Of a stretch of DNA of 64,000 bases, positions 23,928-34,347 are shown in pieces. A program made the translations under genes and the position numbers. Source of the stretch: Tillandsia leiboldiana (lineage: Eukaryota; Streptophyta; Magnoliopsida; Poales; Bromeliaceae); assembly GCA_029204045.2 (NCBI GenBank), contig CM055077.1:1509393-1573392 (forward strand), read 5' to 3'. Numbering within the stretch: the stretch's first letter is position 1; each line of letters opens with the position of its first letter. Under the pieces are notes generated by a model, which worked only from the letters and a program-made list of their open reading frames with translations, made no database searches and had not been told where the DNA came from.

Positions 23928-23961
<34 letters not shown>

Positions 23962-24230
23962 CGTGGGGGCCTTTAGAGGAGTTTGATCAGACTCCTTGTG
24001 TTCATGGTAAGGCTAATTCTCCAAGTCTTTATGGTATTGAATTAAAAGGGAGAATCCCCCCAAAGCGTGGGGGACCGAAACTAAAGGGGCCGCCATGGGT
24101 TGGGGTAAGGTTGGGGGGAAGGCATAACATCCTTGTCTTTATGGTATTGAATAACAAAGGGATAAAAAAGAATATACACTTGAGAACAGAAGGATTTGGA
24201 ATGGAGGGCGAAAGCCAAACTAGGGAATAG
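23000..24230. repeat. Duplicated MITE-bearing insert with two poly-C tracts
   Basis: About 23000-23530 and 23538-23960 are tandem copies: GAATAGCAGCATTGCACCTC, TAGCTATCTCAGAAAATTAA, then a block starting GTTGCGTTTGGTTTGG (GTTGTGTTTGATTCGG in copy 2). Each ends in a C run (about 23504-23529 and 23931-23958). Unit 1 at 5330 continues directly from GAATTAAGG to GTGGATGAAG, so this is extra DNA in unit 2. The GCGTTTGGTT start suggests PIF/Harbinger-type MITEs. Confidence 0.6.
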
Positions 24231-24489
24231 GTATGTGGATGAAGAAAAGTGGGTCCCAATTGGTATTAATTTGCTCAGGTATAATGATACAAGGTGTTTA
24301 GTCAGCCCGGATTTGACGTTGACTAGCAATTTTTTTTGTCTTGAATCAGAGAGGCCCACTGAGTTTTTTGCATGAATTAACCCTCAATCATCCCCTCAAA
24401 AGCTACTGTGCATCTCAAGATCTCATCAACACATCAATGGCACTTTACGAGCAGCAAATGGGATACCAAATTCATAGGAGTTCAGAGCG

Positions 24490-24907
24490 TGCCGTAGCCC
24501 GCGAGACTCCTCGCTCTGTAGAACTCACCGCGGTGCATGCACCATGACTTCACATTGTACGCAAAGTTCACGCCCGAGACAAAATGGGACGAGAGATCGA
24601 TGCAATCTTGAGAGGAAGGTGTTACTGTTGTAATTTAATTCAAATTTATTTTTATGCTTTGCAAATTACTCTTCAAATCACTGATACATTTATTTTACAA
24701 GAACCAAGAACGGATAAAATCATTTCTGCACTTGCTTGGAAGACTCTTCTCGAGATAATTCATAATTTTGTCACTCATCAAACATCACCACACTCAACAA
24801 TGAAATCAAGTCCAAACATGAAGACCTCGTCTTTACAGACTTTGTGAATGAACGACAAAGCAAAACAACATGAGCAACTAGGAAAAGAGGAGAGAATTGC
24901 CCGAATC
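24490..24907. other. 3' flank and UTR of gene B (array boundary module)
   Basis: Collinear with 5531-5937. It begins with TTCATAGGAGTTCAGAGCG and runs to the gene B stop codon. Confidence 0.75.
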
Positions 24908-26538
24908 TTATCTTGCCACTGGACCAGGGCCTTCCAGTATCTGCCGCGTATATTCCACCTTGAAGGTACGGATCTGGCTATCACTGGTCTCCGAGTAGAA
25001 GTTATCCCGCCTTGAGTACTGCTTATTATCGTTTCTTTCACTGGCATTCACGAGCTCCAAGCATTCATTTAACTGCGTCACAATGTTGGTCATTGTCGGC
25101 CTCTGGATTGAGGGTTGTGCAGTACACTCCAATCCAAGAGTAGCAACTTTCCAAACAGAATTTATATCATATTCTCCTCTCATCCTCGGATCAGCTATGC
25201 TCTCGATGTTTCCCCTTGCGAGCTTCCGCCGCACCCACTGAACTATGTGAATGATCTCAGGGACGGTCAATATGGCAGGCTGCCCAGTTATTATCTCCAA
25301 GAGGACAATTCCGAAGCTAAACACGTCGCTTTTCTCACTGAGCTGGAGGGTTGTATAGTACCTGCACGTAATATCATTATCTATTTAGTTCTTTTCATAG
25401 TATTAAACGCAAGGATCTCACTAAAAAGTAGGAGAAGCGTAATGTAGCCCTTGTGGCAAAGCAGAAGGCTCGGTTAGTTGACATTATGCTTGTGGTGCAT
25501 ATTCCTACTGCAGAACTATGTTTCTTTTTTGTTGTAGGCAAACAAAGCTAGCATTCCATGTTTAGTTTACTTAATCTTTATGATCAATACTCCATTTGTA
25601 TTTATAGAAATCGAATAAGAAAAAGAGCGCCAACATGAAGAGGGAGTGACTTACTCAGGATCAAGATATCCCGGAGTTCCGACAACAGCCGTGGACACGT
25701 GAGTATTGATGTCGCTATTCAAGGCCTTAGACAACCCAAAATCGGCAAGCTTGGCCTCTAGATTTGAATTCAAGAGAATATTGTTGGTCTTAACATCTCT
25801 ATGAATTAGTGGAGGGTTGCAAGACTTGTGCAGATACTCTAGTCCTGCATTAGAATGATTGGTGAGAAAGAAAGAAGCAATAGCATGTTACATGCAATAT
25901 GTTATTGCCAAACCTTGAGCAGATTCATATGCTATTTGGACCCGCTGCCTCCAATTCAAAGGTCTAGCATTAGTTTCGCCTGTAAAAATAATCACAGCAT
26001 GTCATTAATTTCATCAAAAGAAAATCACGAATACTGGATATGATATTTTCTCCAGAGATAATACAGAATAGAAAACATGGACATTCTCTGAGAAGATATG
26101 ACCTCTCCCACAAATGGAGCATTTTGCCTTGTAATATCAGATTCAAGATGTTCAGTTTTAAAGTTGTGCACGAGTTTTGAAGGATTGCTTAAGGTTTTCT
26201 TTACTAGGTTGTGTTGGAGATATCCAATAAGATAAATAAAAAAAGATAAACATGGAATCAGGGCAAGTTCCAAAACTTAATAATGTCTCCAACTTAATAT
26301 TTTCCAAATTCGAAACCTTTTCGCTAAAACTATCAAGAATACCCAAAGTTGTTTTTCTCGGGAAAAGGAAGAGAAAATAATCAAAGTCTCTCTTAGAACC
26401 TTATCTTTTGGACGAAGGGAACAAGGGCTTATTATTAAATTCTGCTTCTACATTGCCACTGAAGTACACTTACTGAAGAATATTGAGCTAGCAACAATCA
26501 ATCCACATGAGCAGCCAACTCAAAGGCATGTCTTATGA

Positions 26539-29240
26539 TGTAGTATCCGCTGGTTTAAAATACTGTGGTTCCGTTCTTGGGACCACTTTTGGGTTCCCTA
26601 TTTCGCGCTTCGTTTCGGGGGTCCGGGAGGGGGGACTAATAATTCTTTGTTTCTGGACAGATCGTCGGGGCTCGCGAGTATTTTTAGTCAATAAAGCTCG
26701 CGAAACGGAGACCGCCGGCGAAATCGGTTTTGGATTCCGACTCCGGAATCTCCCGGAATAAATTCCAGAAGGTGGCGGTTGGTTCTGGCGACCAACGCGG
26801 GGTACCAGGCAGACCGGAACCCGGTTCGAACCCGACCTTTTGGTTTTGGTTTATTTTGACTTGAAACGGGTTCATTTCCTTTCCCTTTTTTTTGATCGCT
26901 CGGGCTTATATATCTATCTCAACTCCTCTCACGCTAGGGTACGACACCCGAGCGCGGACGAGGAGCAGACTTTTTCTTCCCCCCCCAACCGTACCCTCTT
27001 CCTCACCGATCGTGCGGAGGATCCAAGCGGCGAGACCAAGGAAGGAGAGGGAGACGACCTCACATCCCTTGTAGCCGAACTCGCGGGATCGGATCACCCT
27101 TTCCCCCCCCGGCAACCGAGGTGAGCACGTTAGGGTTTTATTCCTTGTTTTTTTTCTTGTTCGTTTTCTTGATTGGAGCGGACGAGTGGGAGGAGGAGGG
27201 GCGATGGCATCGCCGGAGTCCGGCGCGCACGGAGCCGCATGCGGGAAACACCCGCATACGGACGGCATGCCGCCCAGCCGCGCGGAGCTGGGGGCCGCAC
27301 CCCCGCATGCGGGCAACTCCCGCATGCGGGCGGGCTGCCGCCCAGCCGCTCGAGGCTGGGGGCGCGCAGCCCCGCACGCGGGCGGGCTGCCGCCCAGCCG
27401 CGCGGGGCTGGGGGCGCGCAGCCCCGCATGCGGGCACCTCCCGCACGCGGGCGGGCTGCCGCCCAGCCGCGCGGGGCTGGGGGCGCGCAGCCCCGCATGC
27501 GGGCACCTCCCGCACGCGGGCGGGCTGCCGCCCAGCCGCGCGGGGCTGGGGCGCGCAGCCCTGCATGCGGGCAACCTCCGCATGCGGGCGGGCCGCTGCC
27601 CAGCCGCGCGGGGCCGGGCGCAAGTGCGCACCCGCGGGTGCGGGCAGCGCGCCCGCACAGCCCGCGCGGGCCGAGTGCACGTGCGCCCGCACTTGCGGGC
27701 AGCCCTGCATGCGGGCAGCAAGGAGAGGGAGGGGCCGGTGGGTTCCGCGAGAGTCGGGGCCGTCCGCGTTGTTGGCCTCGCCCGGGGACGCCGCCATCTT
27801 TGCCGAATCGGCGGGGCGTGCCCCGTGATCGACCGGAAGGGTTGGGTGTTCCGCGTCTCTTTTACTTTTGTGTACCTTTCGGGAAGTTGGAGTTACTAAC
27901 TCCGGTGCGACAGGTTCGTGTAGGTCCGGGCAGGCTCACCGAGACGCGAAAGAGCCTGAAGTCGACCAGCAGCGCGACAACGAAAGAGGTGGGTTCCTTT
28001 GAGACCAAGTATAGACTCGGTGTTCTGTGTTAGTCGTTTAAATGCATATTTGTATTACTAATGCTGACGGTCTCTATGTTTGCGATATTATCCTGTATTT
28101 CGGGTTTTTGTGCTCGTGATTGCGACACGCGCACCCGCGGTCTGGCCACCGCAAAGGGTGCTCTTTTCCGGGAAAGCGGTCTTCGACCCGTGTTAACCCA
28201 CGAGGTGAGGTAGTGGGGGCCCCCGTAGGTGTGGGGTTTGAGGCATCAAAAGGGGGGGGGAGAGGTGTGACCCGTCGGGGTAGGTGTTCGACGAGGTCAG
28301 GTGCCCCAAGGTGTGAGCGGTGCGATCTGTCGGGGTAGGTGCCCGACGAGATCAAGGTGCATAGGTGCTACAGGTATTACAGGTATTGCAGGTGTTCACG
28401 TGTTACTCGTCTTGTGAGCCGAGTGGTTTGCTCCGGATAGTCTTACAGTTGGGTTTGGCTTTTCTTTCTTGCTTATCATTATTGTATCGTGTCACTGACT
28501 ACCCACTCCGTGACAGGTTCTTCCAGGGGTGAGCGGTAGACGACGGTGAGGTCGAGGCAGGAGTGGTCGGGCAGTGAGGAGCCCTAGTCTGTATCTCCTT
28601 TACTTTTCCTTGCATTTCATTTGGTACTGTAGACTACGGTGTGGTTCGCGATACCCTTGTGGGGTCGGTGTGGATGTTGATTACCGGTGTTTTGGATTCG
28701 ATATTATGGTTCTTTTATTATTCCCGTTCGGCCGTTTTCCAAAGCAAAATGACTAGAAAAGAAAAAGGAACTTCGAAAACTATCTTTCAAAAATATGGGG
28801 TCGTGTGGACCCGTTTTCCAAACCATGTGGATTTATGGGATTTCTAAACCGTTTTCAAAACCTCAGGTCGTGTGGACCTGTTTCCAAACCCTGTGGATTT
28901 ATGGCATCTTTCCAAACCGTTTTCAAAACCTTGGGTCGTGTGGACCTGTTTTCAAAACTGTGAGTTTATCCTTTCAACTTGACTGGCGACGGGCTTTCTA
29001 TTTAGTTGCAATGTTGGTTGAATGTCGATATGTTGTGATTAACTGAATGCTTGTGTTGAGATGTTGTAATAGCCGCGACGCCGTGCATATACAGAGGAGA
29101 CTCTGCCCGATTTTCGAGTAAATCTGTATATGTGGCGGATCTGGGCATGTGCCGGGGAGGACCGAATTTCAAAAAAAAGAAGGGGGTTTCAAACTAACAA
29201 CTCTTTCTTTTCCGCTGAGCGAGACCCCCGGGGCGTGACA
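26539..29240 (+). repeat. 5' LTR
   Basis: Starts TGTAGTATCCGCTGG and ends GGGGCGTGACA. A TATA-like CTTATATATCTATC near 26905 would start transcription. Downstream come a GC-rich 69-bp repeat array (27360-27610) and, near the 3' end, about 66-bp repeats around GTCGTGTGGACC (28800-28960). Confidence 0.93.
27360..27610. repeat. 69-bp GC-rich tandem repeat, 5' LTR
   Basis: Units contain CCCCGCATGCGGGCACC, CCCGCACGCGGG and CAGCCGCGCGGGGCTGGG. Two full units plus degenerate ends are present here; the 3' LTR has one more unit. Each unit includes near-perfect CG palindromes. Confidence 0.9.
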
Positions 29241-29248
29241 GATTAAGA

Positions 29249-29259
29249 TGGTATCAGAG
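29249..29259 (+). other. Primer binding site (initiator tRNA-Met)
   Basis: TGGTATCAGAG lies 8 nt after the 5' LTR and matches the 3' end of plant initiator tRNA-Met, the usual minus-strand primer for this class. Confidence 0.85.
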
Positions 29260-29469
29260 AGGTTTTCTTTTAATCACAACAGTTAGGGTCCAACATCCAC
29301 GGTAATACCACACGTAGCTTCGAGTAAATGAAATGTGTAGGACATAGGGGTGTAGGACGTGAGTGACCGGGGGAGGGAGGGGGAAAGTGTAGTTTCTCCT
29401 CTCTCGATGCAGGGCTGTTGTTCTAGCAGGGTCTAGGACTAATGTTTTGGTTGTATGTGTGTACAGACG

Positions 29470-30525
29470 ATGGTTCGAACCAGGGCGTCGGCTGGGGACG
29501 AGGGGACTGATGCGACGGCATCGACGGCCGCGGAGAACCAACTCCTGCGGCAGCAACTGCGAGAAATGGCGGGACAACTGGCGACTCTCACCGATCATGT
29601 GCGTCAGTTGACGCAGCGGCTCCCGGCCGCGACGGCGACGGTCGCACCGGCCCCTCCACAGGGGCCAACCGCGCCAATAGCAGTACCGCAAGTGACGGGG
29701 ATTGGGGCAGGAATGGCCCCTCCACCGGCAGCAGCAGCCGGGGGTAGCATCAGCCCAGGCGACGACGCCTGTAGCAGCACCCCCCCAGCAGCGTCCGCAG
29801 GCACCAGCTCCGGGGGCCCTTGGCGGGGGTACCTCGGGGGAGACATTGGTGGCACCGTTCCTGTTGTGGCCGCCGCTGCCGCGGGGGAGGGGGCAGCTTC
29901 ACTAACAGAGCGGGAGCGGGTACGAGCCAACCTGGCGGATTTCAAGAAATATGATCCACCCGTGTTCGAGGGAGAAGAAACGACCGACCCTTGGGTCGTC
30001 GAGGATTGGGTTGGATCGATGGAAAAGCTTTTTGAAGATTTGCTCATGGAGGACTGTGAGCGGGTTCCCCTAGCGGTCCACTGCCTGGGGGGAAATGCCC
30101 GTTTATGGTGGAAGACGGTGCGCCCCGACCCAACCAAGGGCACCGTGCTGCCATCATGGACGACGTTTAAGCAGGAGCTGTTTGGGGCTTTCTTTACCAA
30201 CAGCGTCAAAAAGAAACTGGAGGACGACTTAAATCACATCCAGCAGGGGAGCAAGACGGTTATGGAATATCAGCGCGATTTTGTGCGATTGGCGAACTGC
30301 GTCCCTTTCGTCATAAGGGACGAGGCCCACAAGGCGCAACTTTTCGTGGATGGATTACGGAGCGATATCTTCCAGGTGGTACAGGCGGCCGATTTGCACA
30401 CGTTCCAACAAGTCGTCGACCGGGCCACGGTGGTCGAGCGCGGGTTCGCAGTTACACGCGCCAAGAGGGAGGCCCCGGTACGGCACGAGGAAAAGAAGCG
30501 GCAACAACCGTACGCTGGGGGGGGG
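29470..30525 (+). pseudogene. gag: Retrotransposon gag (capsid) region
   Basis: The frame opens at the ATG at 29470 (MVRTRASAG). A Pro/Ala-rich N-terminus is followed by a retrotransposon gag domain with WVGSMEKLF, GNARLWWKT, FKQELFGAFF and GSKTVMEYQRDF. The nucleic-acid-binding CCHC knuckle (CFRCGKQGHFRRNC, 30677-30718) is in the +1 frame, because the G-run at 30517-30525 has one base more than the joined frame needs. Past this point the original frame runs to a stop at about 30810 without homology. Confidence 0.85.
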
Positions 30526-30526
30526 T

Positions 30527-32098
30527 TCTTACAGTGGGAACCGGCCCCCCAAGCGGTGGAGACCACAGTCGGGGACCCGGAGCGCACCTGCAGGAGGACC
30601 GAGGCCGGGGGACAGGCCTTGCGTAATCTGCGGGGGGACACATCAAGTGCTGGACTGCCCCCAGAGAGTCGATCATTGCTTCCGTTGCGGCAAGCAGGGG
30701 CACTTCCGCCGCAACTGCCCCTTAACCTTGGGATCAGCCTCCTCTACTGCATCCACGCCTTCTACACAGTTCTCAGGGCGGGGGAAAGCTCCTATGGGGT
30801 CGACCTCTAGGCCTCCGGCAGCGCGTCGCGAGGAGACAAGGCAACCTCAACCGGGAGGGCGAGTGTATTCAATGACCCACCAAGAGGCGGACCGGCCGGA
30901 GGACATGCTTGCAGGTATTACTTCTGTTTCAAATTCCCGAGCTAGAACCCTCTTTGATACCGGAGCAACACACTCGTTCATTTCTTGTGATTACGTGTTT
31001 ATGCATGACCTTGGGGAGACACCTCTCCAAAACCGATTAACGGTCCAGACAGCGGGTGGGACACTGGAGGCGACCAGCTTAGTGGCCACCTGCCCAATTA
31101 TGTTAGGGCGACTGCCTTGCCCTTGGGACTTGGTGGTAATTCCCCTGAAGGAGTACGACATTGTTTTGGGCATGGATTGGCTCTCAAGGTACCAGGCGCT
31201 CATCGACTGCGAGAAACGGATGGTGCAGCTTCAAGAACCCAGCTTCCCTAAGAACGCGTATTTGGCGTGCAAGAGCATCTCCTTCCCAGCGGTCATCTCG
31301 GCGGCACGAGCCAGGAGGTTGGTGGAAGGTGGGTGTGTGGCCTACTTGGCATCGGTAGACATGGCCGCCCAACCCTCGGGGGTGCCGTCAGACATCCCGG
31401 TAGTGCGGGACTTTCCCGATGTTTTCCCGACGGAATTACCCGGGATGCCCCCCGAGCGAGAGGTGGTGTTCCCGATTGAACTGCTACCGGGCACGCAGCC
31501 GATTACGAAGGCGCCGTACCGAATGGCTTTCGCGGAGTTGAAAGAGCTCAAGGCGCAGCTGGAGGATCTCTTGGACAAAGGGTTCATCAGACCGAGTGTG
31601 TCACCCTGGGGCGCACCGGTACTCTTTGTGCGAAAGAAGGACGGAAGCCTACGACTCTGCATCGACTACAGAGGGATAAACAAAGTTACAGTGAAGAACA
31701 AGTACCCCCTGCCCAGAATCGACGATCTCTTCGACCAGCTGCGGGGAGCGACGGTCTTCTCAAAGATTGATCTGCAATCGGGCTACCATCAGCTTCGGGT
31801 TCGAAACGAGGACATTCCAAGGACCGCCTTCCGGACCCGGTATGGCCACTACGAATTTACAGTTATGCCCTTCGGGCTTACGAACGCCCCCGCCGTCTTC
31901 ATGGATTTGATGAACCGAATTTTTAAGCCCTTCCTAGATCGGTTCGTGGTGGTCTTCATCGACGACATACTGATCTATTCACCCACCGACGGGGAGCACG
32001 AACAGCATCTGCGGATGATCCTCCAGACCCTCAGGGACCACGAGTTGTTCGCTAAGCTCAAGAAGTGCGAGTTCTGGCTACGCGAGGTGGTTTTTTTT
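30527..32098 (+). pseudogene. pol: Retrotransposon pol, N-part: CCHC knuckle, protease, reverse transcriptase
   Basis: The aspartic protease site is FDTGATHSFIS (Asp near 30956). The reverse transcriptase has the expected motifs in order: LRLCIDYRGIN, KIDLQSGYHQ, FRTRYGHYEF, VMPFGLTNAP and the catalytic FIDDILIYS (Asp pair at 31961-31966). The frame is lost at an 8-T run (32091-32098), one base longer than the continuous frame allows. Confidence 0.9.
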
Positions 32099-34310
32099 AG
32101 GACATGTGATCTCGGCAAAAGGAATCGCCGTGGATCCCAAGAAGGTGGAATCCGTGACAGCCTGGCAGCCGCCAACTACGGTAACGGAGATCCGCAGTTT
32201 CTTGGGCCTCGCTGGGTACTACCGACGCTTTGTCGAGGGCTTCTCGAAGATAGCCGCCCCCCTGAACCGGTTGACTAGGAAAGAAGAAAAGTTTGTGTGG
32301 TCGACACAATGCCAGGAGAGCTTCGAAGAACTTAAAAGAAGGCTAACCAGGGCACCAATTCTCGTACTACCAACACCCGAAGAGGATTATGAAGTGTACT
32401 GCGATGCATCGAGGATCGGCCTTGGGGGTGTATTGATGCAACAGGGAAAAGTAATAGCCTATGCTTCCAGGCAGCTGAAAGACTACGAGAAGAATTATCC
32501 GATACACGATTTGGAACTGGCTGCAGTGGTCTTTGTTTTGAAGTTATGGAGACACTACCTCTTTGGTGTCCACTGTAACGTTTTCTCTGACCACCAAAGC
32601 CTTAAGTACCTGTTCACCCAGAAGGAACTAAACCTGCGACAGAGGCGGTGGCTCGAGCTATTGAAGGACTACGATCTAACGATCCAGTACCACCCCGGGA
32701 AAGCAAACGTAGTGGCGGACGCTTTGAGCAGGAAGGGGCAACCAGAAGAGGCGACGGCACGCGCGATAACTGAGCAGAGCACCTTGATCGCGGAGTTCTC
32801 GCGATTGAAGTTGGAGGTGGTACCAATGGGCACAGTCGCACAGCTGTTGGCCTTGGTGGTAAAGCCGACGCTGTTCGAGAGAATTCGAGGGGGACAACAG
32901 GCGGACTCGTACTTGCAGCTCATACGAGACAAGATCTCGCCGGATCAAGGAGGTGACTTTTCCGTGGAAGAGGACGGCACTTTACGGTTCCGCGGGCGGA
33001 TCTGCGTGCCGGATACCCCGGAATTGAAGGAGGAAATCCTAGCTGAGGCACACCGCGCCCCTTATGCGGCACATCCGGGGGGTACAAAGATGTACAGGGA
33101 CCTCAAGCAGACTTTCTGGTGGCCCAAGCTGAAGGGGGATGTGACTCGTCACGTTGCACATTGCCTGGTTTGTCAGCAGATAAAGGCAGAGCATCAGCGG
33201 CCGGCGGGAAAGCTACAACCATTACCCGTACCGGAGTGGAAGTGGGATCAGATCACCATGGACTTGGTCACTGGATTCCCACGTTCACAGCAGGGGCACG
33301 ACACAATCTGGGTCATTGTTGACCGGCTAACCAAGTCAGCGCACTTCCTGCCCATTCACACAATCTGGACCAGAGAGCGATTAGCCCAAGTCTACCTCAG
33401 CGAGATTGTGAGACTGCATGGAGTGCCGGCATCGATCACATCGGATAGAGACACACGTTTTGTTTCGAAGTTTTGGCAGAGCCTACAGCAGGCCTTGGGG
33501 ACCAAATTACAGTTCAGCACGGCCTTCCACCCCCAAACGGACGGACAGTCGGAGCGAGTGATACAGACGCTGGAGGACCTGCTGCGAGCCTGTGTGCTAG
33601 ATTGGGGGATCGGTTGGGAGCGTTACCTGCCCCTCGTCGAATTCGCCTACAACAACAGCTACCAGGCCAGCATCCAGATGGCACCCTACGAGGCCTTGTA
33701 CGGCAGACGCTGCCGATCCCCGATCTGTTGGGACGACTTGGGAGAACGGAAGTTCTTGGGACCCGACTTGGTGGAAGAAACTGAAGAGAAGGTACGCCTT
33801 ATCAAGAAACGCCTACTGACCGCCCAGAGCCGGCAAAAGAGCTACGCGGATCGGAGACGCCGGGACCTAGAATTCCAGGTGGGAGAACACGTGTTTCTGC
33901 GGGTCTCGCCGTCCAGAGGAATCAAACGCTTCGGGCTGAAAGGCAAGCTGAGCCCACGGTTTGTGGGGCCGTTCGAGATCCTGGAGCGCATTGGCCCAGT
34001 GGCTTACCGCCTCGCCCTACCGCCGAACCTCAGCCGGATCCACGACGTGTTCCACGTTTCGATGCTCAAGAAATACCTCCCCGACCCAACGCATGTCCTG
34101 GACGTCTCGACACTCGAACTGAAGGAGGATCTAAGCTTCGAGGAAGCCCCGGTGCGAATCCTAGCAAGAGAGAGCAAGGCACTCCGAAACCGAGTCATCC
34201 CCTACGTAAAGGTGCTCTGGAGCAACCACGAGGAGCGGGAAGCGACGTGGGAGCTGGAATCCAAGATGAGGGAGGGCTATCCCTATCTTTTCACCGCGAA
34301 CCAGGATTGA
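32099..34310 (+). pseudogene. pol: Retrotransposon pol, C-part: RNase H, integrase, chromodomain-like end
   Basis: Open from 32106 to the stop at 34308-34310. RNase H: YCDASRIGLGGVL and DHQSLKYLF. Integrase: an H2C2 zinc finger (HRAPYAAHPGG ... CLVCQQ), a DDE core with DLVTGFPRS, TSDRDTRF and FHPQTDGQSERV, and the GPFEILERIG tail motif. The last 60 residues (RVIPYVKVLWSNH ... ATWELE) fit the chromodomain of chromoviruses, which directs insertion to marked chromatin. Confidence 0.92.
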
Positions 34311-34334
34311 GTTTCGAGGACGAAACTCGTTTTT

Positions 34335-34347
34335 AAAAGGTGAGTGG
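34335..34347 (+). other. Polypurine tract
   Basis: AAAAGGTGAGTGG, mostly purine, abuts the 3' LTR and would prime plus-strand synthesis. Confidence 0.7.

Noticed and set aside
27360..27610. CRISPR-like regular repeats
   Set aside because: Repeats are contiguous with no unique spacers, in a plant LTR.
27121..28033. Open frames of 235-286 codons in the 5' LTR, and their twins at 34930-35911
   Set aside because: Same artefact: the 69-bp GC-rich LTR repeat. The two sets are simply the two LTR copies.
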